A model generated the notes under the pieces. The model made no database searches and was not told the origin of the DNA. It was given only the letters and a program-made list of their open reading frames with translations. DNA of 64,000 nt, from the NCBI RefSeq assembly GCF_004167675.1, contig NZ_SEZQ01000011.1. The stretch is one strand, 5' to 3'. The position numbers and the translations under genes are program-made. Of this stretch, positions 35,887 to 44,515 are shown piece after piece (within the stretch, counting starts at the first letter, position 1; each line of letters begins with the position of its first letter). This DNA comes from Aliivibrio finisterrensis_A (lineage in GTDB: Bacteria > Pseudomonadota > Gammaproteobacteria > Enterobacterales > Vibrionaceae).

Positions 35887-36651
35887 TTATTTTGAAAAAA
35901 CGGCGGTTAGGTAACGATTGTTTAGTCCTTTAGTCAATATCGAATGCACTCTAAAGAACAACGCACTTGGTTTTTTAACGTAGTGTTTAACGATGTTTCG
36001 ACCAACACCTTGAGAGCGGTTTTCTTTCGATTCTTTTTTAGAAAACAGCCCTTTAAATTCCCAATATTGGATCTGTTCAAACGTCTCATTCGGCTGATAA
36101 TTTGATTGTGAAAACAAACGATAAAAAGAGGCAACAGTAAAATCATGCAAATGGTGCGGGTTGCCATCAACCGTTGGTGTAGTTGGCACAGACGCAATCA
36201 TTACCCCTTTCTCACTCAGTTGCGTTAATAAGTGAGTCACCATTTTCTGAGGCTCAGGAACATGTTCAATCGTTTCTAAACTAATGATGGTATCAAACTG
36301 TTGAAATTTAGCCTCTTCAATTAATAACTGAAAATCCATACCATTTCCGCATTCATAACGTAAATTATCCGCTTGATAATGCTCTCTGGCATAGTTAACC
36401 GCCATTGGGTCAACATCAACACCAACAAATTGTTTATCAGGATGAGCTTCTGCCATTAATGCAGTGCCATAACCACAACCACAAGCGATATCTAAAATAG
36501 AGTGGCCGCGTAACTGCTCAGAGGCAAATTGATAGCGTTCTAAATGGATTTCCAACACATCTTGATGACCTTTATCATCTTGATTCAGCTGTTTTGGGTA
36601 AATACGCTCTAAAGAGTGTTCTGCGGTGAGCTTTTCTTGTGGTAAATCCAT
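35887..36651 (-). CDS. Class I SAM-dependent methyltransferase
   Basis: A 254-residue methyltransferase with motif I ILDIACGCGYGTALM near residue 52, the acidic residue in FVGVDVDPMAV, and FDTIISLETIEHVPEPQK as post-motif II. The N-terminal AEHSLERIYP and the C-terminal tail are family-variable. The closest style is the UbiE/Met_transf_11 group acting on small molecules or polysaccharide precursors; the substrate is not predictable. It is a single gene. Confidence 0.8.
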   Translation of the reverse strand: MDLPQEKLTAEHSLERIYPKQLNQDDKGHQDVLEIHLERYQFASEQLRGHSILDIACGCGYGTALMAEAHPDKQFVGVDVDPMAVNYAREHYQADNLRYECGNGMDFQLLIEEAKFQQFDTIISLETIEHVPEPQKMVTHLLTQLSEKGVMIASVPTTPTVDGNPHHLHDFTVASFYRLFSQSNYQPNETFEQIQYWEFKGLFSKKESKENRSQGVGRNIVKHYVKKPSALFFRVHSILTKGLNNRYLTAVFSK

Positions 36652-36750
36652 TTTACTGCCTTGATAAACAATTAGTTATAAAACATAGACGATAATAATT
36701 ACGTCAATATCATTCGAAAATAGTAACATTAATTACTTAGCTATAATGTC

Positions 36751-37662
36751 TTATTTTTCCTTAATGCGATCACACAGCCAGCTTACGGCCTGATCATTGA
36801 TACTTAATTTATTATAAACCATGCTATACACCACCTGCCCATAATCAAACGGCATGGATTTAATGACCAAGCCCTTCGCCTGACTTGCCATTTCTGCCCA
36901 TTTTTTAGAACTGGTAAATAAAAATTCAGTGTGATGACACAAGGTTGCAGCACAGCCAAAATCGGCCACAGAAATCGCGACTTCTCTTGGTTTATATTGC
37001 TGAGCTAAACTTTGCTCAAAATAAGGAACATTTAATTCCTTATCAAAAATACCAATATGTTTATAAGCTAAATAATCCTCAACCGTTAACTCTTTATCAA
37101 CTAAGGGATGATCCGCACTCATAAGACAGACCATTTCATCTTCGATCACCGTTTCCCATACTAACTGCTTCTCAGTGGTTGGCGGTTGGCTTCTATCATG
37201 AGGAAGCAAAATTACATCAACTTGACCATTTAATAGTGCGTCAAACCCCAATAGCTCTTTTGAGTGAATATCTATATGAGAGTTAGGGGCTTGAGTAGAC
37301 AGAATGTCACTAATGATTGGCGCAAATATCTCAAAAGTACTTTCTCGCATTGAAAGTGAGTACTTACCAGAGAAGTCTTTAGGTTTAAATGTGGACTGAT
37401 TCAGTAAGCCATTCATGTTATTTAAAATTTGATGCAATACGGGTCCAATCTTTAACGCATAAGAGGTCGGAATTAATTTCGTACCGTCACGATAAAACAG
37501 TTCATCATCCAACAATTGTCGTAATTGAGATAAGGTTTTACTCATACTTGATGGGCTCATGCATAATATCTCAGCACTTTGCGTTACGCTGTGTGTAGAT
37601 AGCATGACATGCAGAGCAGTAAGATGCTTAAAGCTAATGCGAGAGAGTTGAATAAGATCCAT
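36751..37662 (-). CDS. LysR-family regulator
   Basis: A 303-residue LysR-type regulator from the ATG at 37662 (MDLIQLSRISFKHLTALHVML). The frame is open 24 codons further upstream, but that part is hydrophobic and has no counterpart in the family. The helix-turn-helix is STHSVTQSAEILCMSPSSMSKTLSQLRQLLDDELFYRDG. It is monocistronic and divergent from the manganese exporter riboswitch region. Its targets are not evident. Confidence 0.82.
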   Translation of the reverse strand: MDLIQLSRISFKHLTALHVMLSTHSVTQSAEILCMSPSSMSKTLSQLRQLLDDELFYRDGTKLIPTSYALKIGPVLHQILNNMNGLLNQSTFKPKDFSGKYSLSMRESTFEIFAPIISDILSTQAPNSHIDIHSKELLGFDALLNGQVDVILLPHDRSQPPTTEKQLVWETVIEDEMVCLMSADHPLVDKELTVEDYLAYKHIGIFDKELNVPYFEQSLAQQYKPREVAISVADFGCAATLCHHTEFLFTSSKKWAEMASQAKGLVIKSMPFDYGQVVYSMVYNKLSINDQAVSWLCDRIKEK

Positions 37663-37754
37663 TATTGCCCATAAAGTAAAAGTTAAACCTAGAAACATTA
37701 TAAAACACTTTGCCGTTGAAATAAGAAATAACATCCTTTACTATCCACCGCCTT

Positions 37755-37890
37755 ACTCTTTGGGGAGTAGCCTGCTTTCTTGTTTTATCTAAATATAGAA
37801 AAATCGGAAAGTTCGTATATCAACATAATTGATGCAAAATCATCATGGTATTCGAGACAAGTATGAGCAACTTGTTCGGCAAGACCTTAG
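37755..37890 (+). ncRNA. yybP-ykoY manganese riboswitch
   Basis: The 5' conserved element CTTTGGGGAGTAGCC (37758-37772) and the matching 3' element GGCAAGACCTTAG (37878-37890) frame two helical arms; ATCAACATA in between (37819-37827) is also typical of the class. The yybP-ykoY family senses Mn2+ and controls Mn exporters. The gene downstream is a two-domain GDT1-type Mn exporter homologue, exactly the expected target. Confidence 0.85.
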
Positions 37891-37907
37891 ATTAACATCA
37901 CGAACCA

Positions 37908-37959
37908 TTGGGTGGGCGTGAGGTTTTTCTATGGATCTTATAATTATAATCCCGCCCAA
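37908..37959 (+). promoter_or_regulatory. Expression-platform hairpin of the Mn riboswitch
   Basis: TTGGGTGGG (37908-37916) pairs over nine positions (one G-T wobble) with CCCGCCCAA (37951-37959). It lies between the riboswitch and the exporter and encloses a possible short ORF. It could switch access to the exporter start immediately 3' of the stem. Confidence 0.55.
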
Positions 37960-37963
37960 GTGA
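37931..37963 (+). CDS. Possible ten-residue leader peptide in the Mn riboswitch platform
   Basis: ATG at 37931, preceded by a GTGAGG ribosome site at 37918-37923, opens a short frame MDLIIIIPPK ending with TGA at 37961-37963. That TGA overlaps the GTG at 37960, a possible start of the exporter gene, in the coupled form GTGA. The peptide contains a Pro-Pro pair, a known ribosome-slowing sequence. It is short and may be chance. Confidence 0.3.
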   Translation: MDLIIIIPPK

Positions 37964-38529
37964 GTAATGTCGTGAGTGTACTAGCAATATCAATAACCAC
38001 CGTCGCACTAGCTGAAATCGGTGACAAAACCCAACTCCTCTCTTTACTGCTTGCCAGTAGATATCGAAGACCAATCCCTATCATTGCCGCGATCTTTTTT
38101 GCGACCATTTTGAACCATACTTTGGCTGCTTATTTAGGCGTTGTTGTTGCTGATTTTTTAACTCCAGAAACCTTAAAATGGGTTCTCATTGTTAGCTTTG
38201 TTGCCATGGCTGGATGGGTGTTGATCCCTGATAAGTTAGACGAGGATGAGAGTATCTCAAACAGAGGACCTTTTATCGCTAGCTTCATTGCTTTTTTCAT
38301 TGCTGAGATTGGTGATAAAACACAAATTGCCACCTCTATTTTAGGGGCTCAATATTCAGATGCTTTAAGTTGGGTTATTTTAGGTACAACGGTAGGTATG
38401 TTACTGGCAAACGTTCCAGTCGTATTGATTGGTAAATTCTCTGCCGATAAACTGCCGCTAACCTTAATTCATCGTATTACTGCGGTGATTTTTTTAGGGT
38501 TGGCTATAGGGACTTATCTAGGAATGTAA
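37960..38529 (+). CDS. mneA: Manganese exporter of the GDT1/TMEM165 family (MneA-like)
   Basis: A membrane protein of about 185-189 residues with six hydrophobic segments in two repeats, each with the signature EIGDKTQ (LAEIGDKTQLLSLLL and IAEIGDKTQIATSIL). Vibrio MneA of this family exports Mn2+. The start is uncertain: the frame is open from a GTG at 37912, but the conserved N-terminus (SVLAISITTVALAEIGDKTQ) fits GTG at 37960 (overlapping the short ORF stop) or GTG at 37972. The upstream yybP-ykoY riboswitch would raise expression when Mn2+ is high. Confidence 0.85.
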   Translation: MSNVVSVLAISITTVALAEIGDKTQLLSLLLASRYRRPIPIIAAIFFATILNHTLAAYLGVVVADFLTPETLKWVLIVSFVAMAGWVLIPDKLDEDESISNRGPFIASFIAFFIAEIGDKTQIATSILGAQYSDALSWVILGTTVGMLLANVPVVLIGKFSADKLPLTLIHRITAVIFLGLAIGTYLGM

Positions 38530-38555
38530 TAGCTTAGATCCTTTTGCACATTATT

Positions 38556-38591
38556 AATCCCGAGTTGCCGTTAGGCGTACTTGGGATTTTT
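38556..38591 (+). terminator. Terminator after the Mn exporter gene
   Basis: AATCCCGAGT (38556-38565) pairs, with one wobble, with ACTTGGGATT (38579-38588), followed by Ts. Confidence 0.75.
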
Positions 38592-38737
38592 AATTTAGAT
38601 ACCAACTAACGAAATTAAATTGGTATCAGCACAAATCTACAAAACAGCTAAACTTAATAATTATAATAGCAATGCCTGTAAATGCCGCTCACACATTTAT
38701 ATTCTAGGTTTTGTAACTCTAAAATAGGTAATGTCTT

Positions 38738-40108
38738 ATGCTGTCTATCTTTGATATCTACAAAATTGGCGTTGGGCCATCAAGCTCTCACACCAATGGT
38801 CCTATGATTGCTGGGTACAATTTCACGCAATTAATTCAGCCTCATTTAGCACAAGTTACTCGTGTTCAAGTTGATTTATATGGTTCTCTTTCATTAACCG
38901 GTATCGGCCACCACACTGATCGTGCAACCATTTTAGGTTTGCTTGGCAACCGTCCAGACACGATCAAAATAACCAGCGCAAATTTGGCGATGAAAAAAGC
39001 CATCGAAGATAAGATATTGCACATTGCTAGTGATCATGAAATTACGTTTGATTATGAAACTGACATGCTTTTTCATAAAACAAACCTGCCATTGCATGAA
39101 AATGGCATGACGATTTCAATATTCAATGCCACAGGAGAACAGCTGGCGATTGAAACTTATTATTCTGTTGGCGGTGGGTTTATTGCAACTGCTGATGAAT
39201 TAATCAATGGTAAAAGCACTGCTGATGTTGAGGTTGAATTCCCATTCAAATCAGCCGATGAAATGCTAGAAAAATCAGAAGCACAAGGGTTAAGTTTAGG
39301 CGCTTTTGTACTACGTAATGAAGTCGCCTTCCAACCAATGGAAGCCATTGATGCGAAAGCTAACCAGATCTGGAAAGTAATGTCATTGTGTATGGAGCGT
39401 GGTTTCCAAACCGAAGGTATTCTTGATGGCGGCTTAAACGTCGTTCGTCGTGCCCCTGCATTATTGAAAAAACTAGAAGCAAACGCCTCTATTGAAAACG
39501 ACCCAATGGAAATAATGGACTGGATTAACTTATTTGCTTTTGCCGTAAGTGAAGAAAATGCTGCCGGTGGACAAGTGGTTACTTCTCCAACCAATGGCGC
39601 AGCCGGTGTAATTCCTGGTGTATTGATGTATTACCATCGCTTCATTAAAGAGCTGGACACTAAGCAGCTAAAAGACTTCTTAGCCGTCTCAGGTGCTATT
39701 GGTATTTTATACAAAACCAATGCTTCCATTTCTGGTGCTGAAGTGGGTTGCCAGGGGGAAGTGGGCGTTTCATCCTCAATGGCAGCAGCAGGCTTAACTG
39801 CGCTTCGCGGTGGAAGTAATGAACAAATCTGTATGGCAGCTGAAATTGCAATGGAACACTCGCTAGGTATGACCTGTGACCCGATTGGTGGTCTTGTTCA
39901 GGTGCCTTGTATCGAACGTAATGCAATGGGATCAATGAAAGCGATTAATGCTTCTCGCATGGCATTAAAGCGCACAAGTAAGTGCTTAATCTCATTAGAT
40001 AAAGTGATCGACACCATGTACCAAACAGGTAAAGACATGAACCGTAAATACCGTGAGACATCACTCGGTGGTTTAGCGTTAATTCACATGGCACCACCGT
40101 GTGAGTAG
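38738..40108 (+). CDS. sdaA: L-serine ammonia-lyase (iron-sulfur dependent serine dehydratase)
   Basis: Deaminates L-serine to pyruvate. The 456-residue single-chain enzyme opens with MLSIFDIYKIGVGPSSSHTNGPM, the family hallmark of the beta domain. The alpha domain holds ENAAGGQVVTSPTNGAAGVIPGVLMYY, EVGCQGEVGVSSSMAAAG and GMTCDPIGGLVQVPCIERN, which supply the cluster cysteines. Length matches SdaA/SdaB/TdcG of E. coli (about 455). The gene is monocistronic, with its own 200-bp upstream region in which I recognise no regulatory element. Confidence 0.93.
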   Translation: MLSIFDIYKIGVGPSSSHTNGPMIAGYNFTQLIQPHLAQVTRVQVDLYGSLSLTGIGHHTDRATILGLLGNRPDTIKITSANLAMKKAIEDKILHIASDHEITFDYETDMLFHKTNLPLHENGMTISIFNATGEQLAIETYYSVGGGFIATADELINGKSTADVEVEFPFKSADEMLEKSEAQGLSLGAFVLRNEVAFQPMEAIDAKANQIWKVMSLCMERGFQTEGILDGGLNVVRRAPALLKKLEANASIENDPMEIMDWINLFAFAVSEENAAGGQVVTSPTNGAAGVIPGVLMYYHRFIKELDTKQLKDFLAVSGAIGILYKTNASISGAEVGCQGEVGVSSSMAAAGLTALRGGSNEQICMAAEIAMEHSLGMTCDPIGGLVQVPCIERNAMGSMKAINASRMALKRTSKCLISLDKVIDTMYQTGKDMNRKYRETSLGGLALIHMAPPCE

Positions 40109-40131
40109 GTAATAAATATAACAATTCTTTA

Positions 40132-40165
40132 CTCCTGAGATAACTTACCAGCTCTTTCTCAGGAG
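40132..40165 (+). terminator. Hairpin after the serine dehydratase gene
   Basis: CTCCTGAGA (40132-40140) pairs with TCTCAGGAG (40157-40165). No T-run follows, so it is a weak terminator candidate. Between it and the transporter start a second small palindrome, CGGAAAAATTTCCG (40284-40297), could be an operator for the purine cluster. Confidence 0.4.
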
Positions 40166-40358
40166 CCTCCTCTACTATTCTATATAACTCTATTTTAATA
40201 GTTTGATTCAGATAACAGAAATACAAATCAACCTCTTTAAATTGTGACTACTATCATACTCCCTCCACGTTAATAGATAAGAACGGAAAAATTTCCGCTT
40301 TTTACTTTTTCAGCCGCCGTATTGTCTTTATTACCTTTTAAAGCCTTTGGAGTATTTC

Positions 40359-41579
40359 ATGTCATTGTTCATGAGCTGTGTTGGGATCTTAGTGCTATTG
40401 TTCATCGGATTTTTACTATCTGAAAACAAAAAATCTATTAATGTAAGAACGATTGTCATTGCACTTATTACTCAAATATCATTCGGTGCTTTTGTTATGT
40501 ATGTCCCTTTAGGTCAAGGAATACTACAAATGATGAGTGATGCCGTTAATCATATTATCAATTTTTCAAATGAGGGATTAAGCTTCGTATTTGGCGATCT
40601 AGCGAACTATAAAGTCGGCTTTATTTTTGTCATTAACGTTCTTTGTGTCGTTATCTTTATTTCTGCACTTATCTCCGTGCTTTATTATCTCAAAATCATG
40701 CAATTCGTGATTAATTTAATCGGTGGTGCGTTATCTAAATTATTCGGAACTAGTAAAGCTGAATCAATGTCGGCCACTGCCAATATTTTTGTCGGTCCTA
40801 TCGAAGCTCCCTCTATGGTTCGCCCATTAATTAAAAAAATGACTCGTTCTGAGCTGTTTGCAGTAATGACTGGTGGATTAGCGAGTGTTGCCGGCGGCAC
40901 AATGATTGGTTATATCAATTTAGGGATTGACCCAAAATATATTTTAACCGCCTGTTTTATGACAGCTCCTGCTGGGCTTCTATTTGCCAAATTACTTTGT
41001 CCACAAACAGAACAAGAAAAGGTCACTAACGAAATTGAAATTGATGAAGAGACAACCCCAAAATCACTCTTAGATGCGATAACTGATGGTTCTATCATGG
41101 GGATGAATCAAGTCGCGACTGTGACTGCTTTACTCATCTCTTTCGTTGCTTTAATTGCATTAGTGAACAGTTTAGTCGGCGGAATTGGCAACTTAATATC
41201 TATTGAAGGCCTGAGCTTAGAGCTTATTATCGGTTACATACTATCTCCGCTGGCTTTTTTAATGGGAGTGCCTTGGAGTGAAGCGGTTACCGCAGCCTCA
41301 TTAATTGGTCAAAAAATTGCGATTAATGAATTCGTTGCTTATATCAACTTTATTGAGATTGCAGAAACTTTGTCACCAAAGACTCAAGCTATTGTTGTAT
41401 TCAGCCTTTGTGGCTTTGCAAATATAGGTTCATTAGCAATGGTTATTGGGGGCCTCGGTGCTATATGTCCAAGTAAACGCCATATTCTTTCTGAAATTGG
41501 GCCTCGTGTTTTAGTGGCTGCAATTCTTGCAAACTTAATGTCCGGTACCATTGCTGGTGCGCTTCTTTCATTTTCTTAA
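40359..41579 (+). CDS. NupC-like concentrative nucleoside transporter (CNT family)
   Basis: A 406-residue inner membrane protein that would import nucleosides with a cation. Family stretches include FFVG-type ATANIFVGPIEAPSMVRPLI, MTGGLASVAGGTMIGYINLGI, GVPWSEAVTAASLIGQKIAINEFVAY and FSLCGFANIGSLAMVIGGLGA. The ATG at 40359 has a TTTGGAG ribosome site; the in-frame TTG at 40347 lies inside it. It is followed by deoD and guanine deaminase, so purine nucleosides such as guanosine or inosine are the probable substrates. Confidence 0.9.
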   Translation: MSLFMSCVGILVLLFIGFLLSENKKSINVRTIVIALITQISFGAFVMYVPLGQGILQMMSDAVNHIINFSNEGLSFVFGDLANYKVGFIFVINVLCVVIFISALISVLYYLKIMQFVINLIGGALSKLFGTSKAESMSATANIFVGPIEAPSMVRPLIKKMTRSELFAVMTGGLASVAGGTMIGYINLGIDPKYILTACFMTAPAGLLFAKLLCPQTEQEKVTNEIEIDEETTPKSLLDAITDGSIMGMNQVATVTALLISFVALIALVNSLVGGIGNLISIEGLSLELIIGYILSPLAFLMGVPWSEAVTAASLIGQKIAINEFVAYINFIEIAETLSPKTQAIVVFSLCGFANIGSLAMVIGGLGAICPSKRHILSEIGPRVLVAAILANLMSGTIAGALLSFS

Positions 41580-41601
41580 CATGTACTTATAGGGACTAAT
41601 C

Positions 41602-42321
41602 ATGTCGACTCCACATATTAATGCACCACTTGATGCATTTGCAGATACTATCTTGATGCCAGGTGATCCACTTCGCGCAAAATTAATAGCAGAAACTTAT
41701 TTAGAAAATGTAGTCCAAGTTACTGATGTTCGAGGCATGTTAGGCTTTACTGGAGAGTTTAAGGGTCGAAAAATCTCAGTCATGGGGCACGGAATGGGAG
41801 CACCCTCCGCATCCATTTACTTTCACGAATTAATGACAACTTACAAGGTAAAAAACTTCATTCGTATTGGGAGCTGTGGTGCTATTCATGATGATGTAAA
41901 GCTTAAAGATCTTATTGTGGCCATTGGTGCATCAACCGATTCAAAAATGAATCGCATTCGTTTTAAAGATAACGATTTTGCGGCAACGGCCAATTACAAT
42001 ATGCTTAGTGAGTGCGTTAACACCTTAAAAACCACTGATATCAATTACCTAGTCGGTAACGTTTTTTCCTCTGACCTTTTTTATCGTCCAGACGAAGAGC
42101 AATACGACATGATGGCACGCTATGGCATTCTGGGGGTAGAAATGGAGGTTAATGCACTTTATAGCGCAGCAGCTGAAAATCATTGTAATGCAGTAGCTCT
42201 ATGTACAGTGACTGACCATATTAAAAACCATGAACATTTAACGGCGGACGAACGTCGAACTGAACTTCATGAGATGATCAATGTTGCACTGGATGTGGCA
42301 TTAAAATTACCAACTGAATAA
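41602..42321 (+). CDS. deoD: Purine nucleoside phosphorylase, DeoD type
   Basis: Splits purine (deoxy)ribonucleosides with phosphate into base and (deoxy)ribose-1-phosphate. The 239-residue length and opening STPHINAPLDAFADTILMPGDPLRAK are those of hexameric DeoD enzymes. MGHGMGAPSASIYFHELM, RIGSCGAIHDDVKLKD, VEMEVNALYSAAAE and TVTDHIKNHE carry the phosphate, purine and catalytic Asp contacts. Stretches around residues 130-160 (FAATANYNMLSECVNTLKTTDINYLVG) are diverged. It starts 22 bp after the CNT transporter gene and is likely co-transcribed with it. Confidence 0.93.
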   Translation: MSTPHINAPLDAFADTILMPGDPLRAKLIAETYLENVVQVTDVRGMLGFTGEFKGRKISVMGHGMGAPSASIYFHELMTTYKVKNFIRIGSCGAIHDDVKLKDLIVAIGASTDSKMNRIRFKDNDFAATANYNMLSECVNTLKTTDINYLVGNVFSSDLFYRPDEEQYDMMARYGILGVEMEVNALYSAAAENHCNAVALCTVTDHIKNHEHLTADERRTELHEMINVALDVALKLPTE

Positions 42322-42331
42322 CACATACTTT

Positions 42332-42360
42332 AAAGGCCAATTAATCATTGGCCTTTTTTT
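42332..42360 (+). terminator. Terminator between deoD and guanine deaminase
   Basis: AAAGGCCAAT (42332-42341) pairs with ATTGGCCTTT (42347-42356), loop of five, followed by seven Ts in total. It is strong and lies just before the guanine deaminase ribosome site, so the deaminase either depends on read-through or is attenuated here. Confidence 0.85.
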
Positions 42361-42377
42361 AACTGTAGAAATAAATA

Positions 42378-43724
42378 ATGAATATAAAAAAAGGCACCGT
42401 TGGTAAAATTTATCATTGCCCAATTAAAGGTGAATTTGAATTTATCTCTAATGGGCTTATTACTGTAGATCAGCAAGGTAAGATATGTGACATTCTCCGT
42501 CCTTCCGACCCTAATTATTCAAAAACGCTTAACTTATTAAAAGAAAAAGATTCTCTACAAGAGTTAACAGAGCAACAATTTTTATTACCGGGCATGGTTG
42601 ATCTCCATATTCATGCACCACAATGGCCTCAAGCAGGTAAAGGGTTAGATCTTCCTCTCAATGAATGGCTTGACCATTATACGTTCCCTTTAGAGCATAA
42701 ATTTAGTGACCTTTCATTTGCAAAGCAGTACTACCCTCACTTAGTAAAAACTTATTTAGCTAACGGCACTACAACTGCCACCTATTTTGCAACTATAGAT
42801 ACCCCATCTTCTCTTTATTTAGCAGAAACTTGCATTAAATATGGCCAACGCGCATTGGTTGGAAAAGTCTCAATGGATAATAAAGAGATGTGTCCTAGTT
42901 ACTACGTAGAAGAAAGCTCAGAACATTCTATTCAAGAAGCAGAAAGATTCATCACATCGTTTTCTCAACTACCTAACAACAATAATTTAGTCGAACCCGT
43001 CATTACACCTAGATTTATCCCTACCTGTTCGTTAGAAGCATTAAAAGGGTTAGGAGATTTAGCGAAAAAATACCAATGTGCCGTTCAAACTCACGCCTCT
43101 GAAAGCGATTGGGCACGAGATTTCAGCCAAGAAAAATACAATAAAACAGATATCGAAATTTATAACGAAGCAGGGTTACTTGGTGAACGAACAATCTTGG
43201 CTCACTCTATCTTCTTAACCGACTCAGACATTGACACCATCAAACAGAAAGGAGCGGGGATCGCTCACTGCCCAAGGTCCAATATCTATTTTGCAAATGC
43301 TGCGCTTCCATTACGTGAATACTTAGATCAAGACATTCAACTTGGGTTAGGATCTGACATTGCTGGCGGTCCTCTACCTTCTTTATTTATGGCTTGTTCA
43401 GATGCAGTTCTTCACTCAAGAGCAAGAGAGTGTGGGACGAATTCAAGCCTACCTGCAGAAACAAGAGGTAAAAATAATAGTCGAGTCTCATTACTAGAAG
43501 CTTATTGGATGGCAACAACTGGTGGCGGTCAATTACTAAAGCTACCTGTTGGACAGTTTAAAAAAGGTTACTGCTTCGATGCTCTAGTTATTGATGATGA
43601 AGACTCAAATTTATTAATTTGTCCTGAATTCGATTCACCTCAAGATATACTAGAAAAAATAATCACTCACACAACGAGAAGCAATATTCGCCAAGTCTGG
43701 GTTGACGGAAAACAAGTAAAGTAA
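42378..43724 (+). CDS. guaD: Guanine deaminase
   Basis: Converts guanine to xanthine and ammonia. The 448-residue amidohydrolase has the zinc-binding PGMVDLHIHAPQWPQAGKGLDLPLNEWL near residue 72, VQTHASESDW (His) near 235, LAHSIFLTDSD (His) near 275 and LGSDIAGGPLPSLF (catalytic Asp) near 325. HIHAPQ followed by DLPLxxWL is specific to guanine deaminases. The gene follows deoD across a strong terminator, and a Crp/Fnr regulator comes next, so a purine salvage role is clear. Confidence 0.92.
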   Translation: MNIKKGTVGKIYHCPIKGEFEFISNGLITVDQQGKICDILRPSDPNYSKTLNLLKEKDSLQELTEQQFLLPGMVDLHIHAPQWPQAGKGLDLPLNEWLDHYTFPLEHKFSDLSFAKQYYPHLVKTYLANGTTTATYFATIDTPSSLYLAETCIKYGQRALVGKVSMDNKEMCPSYYVEESSEHSIQEAERFITSFSQLPNNNNLVEPVITPRFIPTCSLEALKGLGDLAKKYQCAVQTHASESDWARDFSQEKYNKTDIEIYNEAGLLGERTILAHSIFLTDSDIDTIKQKGAGIAHCPRSNIYFANAALPLREYLDQDIQLGLGSDIAGGPLPSLFMACSDAVLHSRARECGTNSSLPAETRGKNNSRVSLLEAYWMATTGGGQLLKLPVGQFKKGYCFDALVIDDEDSNLLICPEFDSPQDILEKIITHTTRSNIRQVWVDGKQVK

Positions 43725-43864
43725 AGCGTGTAGAGTTGGGTTTGCAGAAGAAAAATCACTAACAGATACAAAGTGAAAATATTCTGCGACTCACTCTTTA
43801 TTATTATCGCATTTTTTTATGAAACCATTACCATAGCGCTATCTTTAATGCTCGAGATAGAAGA

Positions 43865-44503
43865 ATGGATCTGTTTCAACAATTAATCTTAGAACTTAAT
43901 TTACCTAAGATCTCTTATGTTAAGAATGAATTGCTTTTACAACAAGCTAAGCCAATTAATTCGCTTTTGTTTTGCCAAGATGCCGATCTAACCATTTTTC
44001 ATATCAATGAACACGGTAAAGAATTTATTCTTGGAATAGATACGAATTATGCAGGCCCTTTAGGTGAAATGGAGTTCTTCCAACAAAAACCTTATTCAAC
44101 ATTGAATATTAAAGCCAATAAAGCAGGCTATCTCTATAAAATCCCAAGGCCTAAACTTCTTGAATTATTAAGAGCAAAACCAGAGTTCACTATTCTTCTG
44201 CTCGAATTGATTTCAACAAGATATAACAAAAATATAACTAAGCTCATGAATAACATCACATTATCGGCAAGAATTAATGTCATCGAGCAAATTCTCGAAT
44301 TAGATCAGCATTCAAGTGGCCATTTTTTTAGAATTCCTGTGACCTTAAAAGCAAAACAATTAGGCATAACAGACCGATGTTACCGTCAAATATTACAAGT
44401 TTTGGAAAAAGAAAATAAGCTCGTCAAACAGGGGCATGAATTTAAGTTACTTGATGAAAAAGCACTAAAAGATGAAGTGCTTTATACCGAAGTAGACCAA
44501 TAA
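43865..44503 (+). CDS. Crp/Fnr-family regulator next to the purine cluster
   Basis: A 212-residue protein with an N-terminal cyclic-nucleotide-binding-like beta barrel (GKEFILGIDTNYAGPLGEMEFFQQKPYSTLNIKA) and a C-terminal helix-turn-helix (VTLKAKQLGITDRCYRQILQVLEKEN). It lacks the N-terminal cysteine set of FNR. It resembles YeiL-type regulators, which lie near nucleoside genes in E. coli; this is by layout, not alignment. It is 140 bp after guanine deaminase on the same strand and likely controls the upstream cluster. Confidence 0.78.
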   Translation: MDLFQQLILELNLPKISYVKNELLLQQAKPINSLLFCQDADLTIFHINEHGKEFILGIDTNYAGPLGEMEFFQQKPYSTLNIKANKAGYLYKIPRPKLLELLRAKPEFTILLLELISTRYNKNITKLMNNITLSARINVIEQILELDQHSSGHFFRIPVTLKAKQLGITDRCYRQILQVLEKENKLVKQGHEFKLLDEKALKDEVLYTEVDQ

Positions 44504-44515
44504 AAACGATTACCA

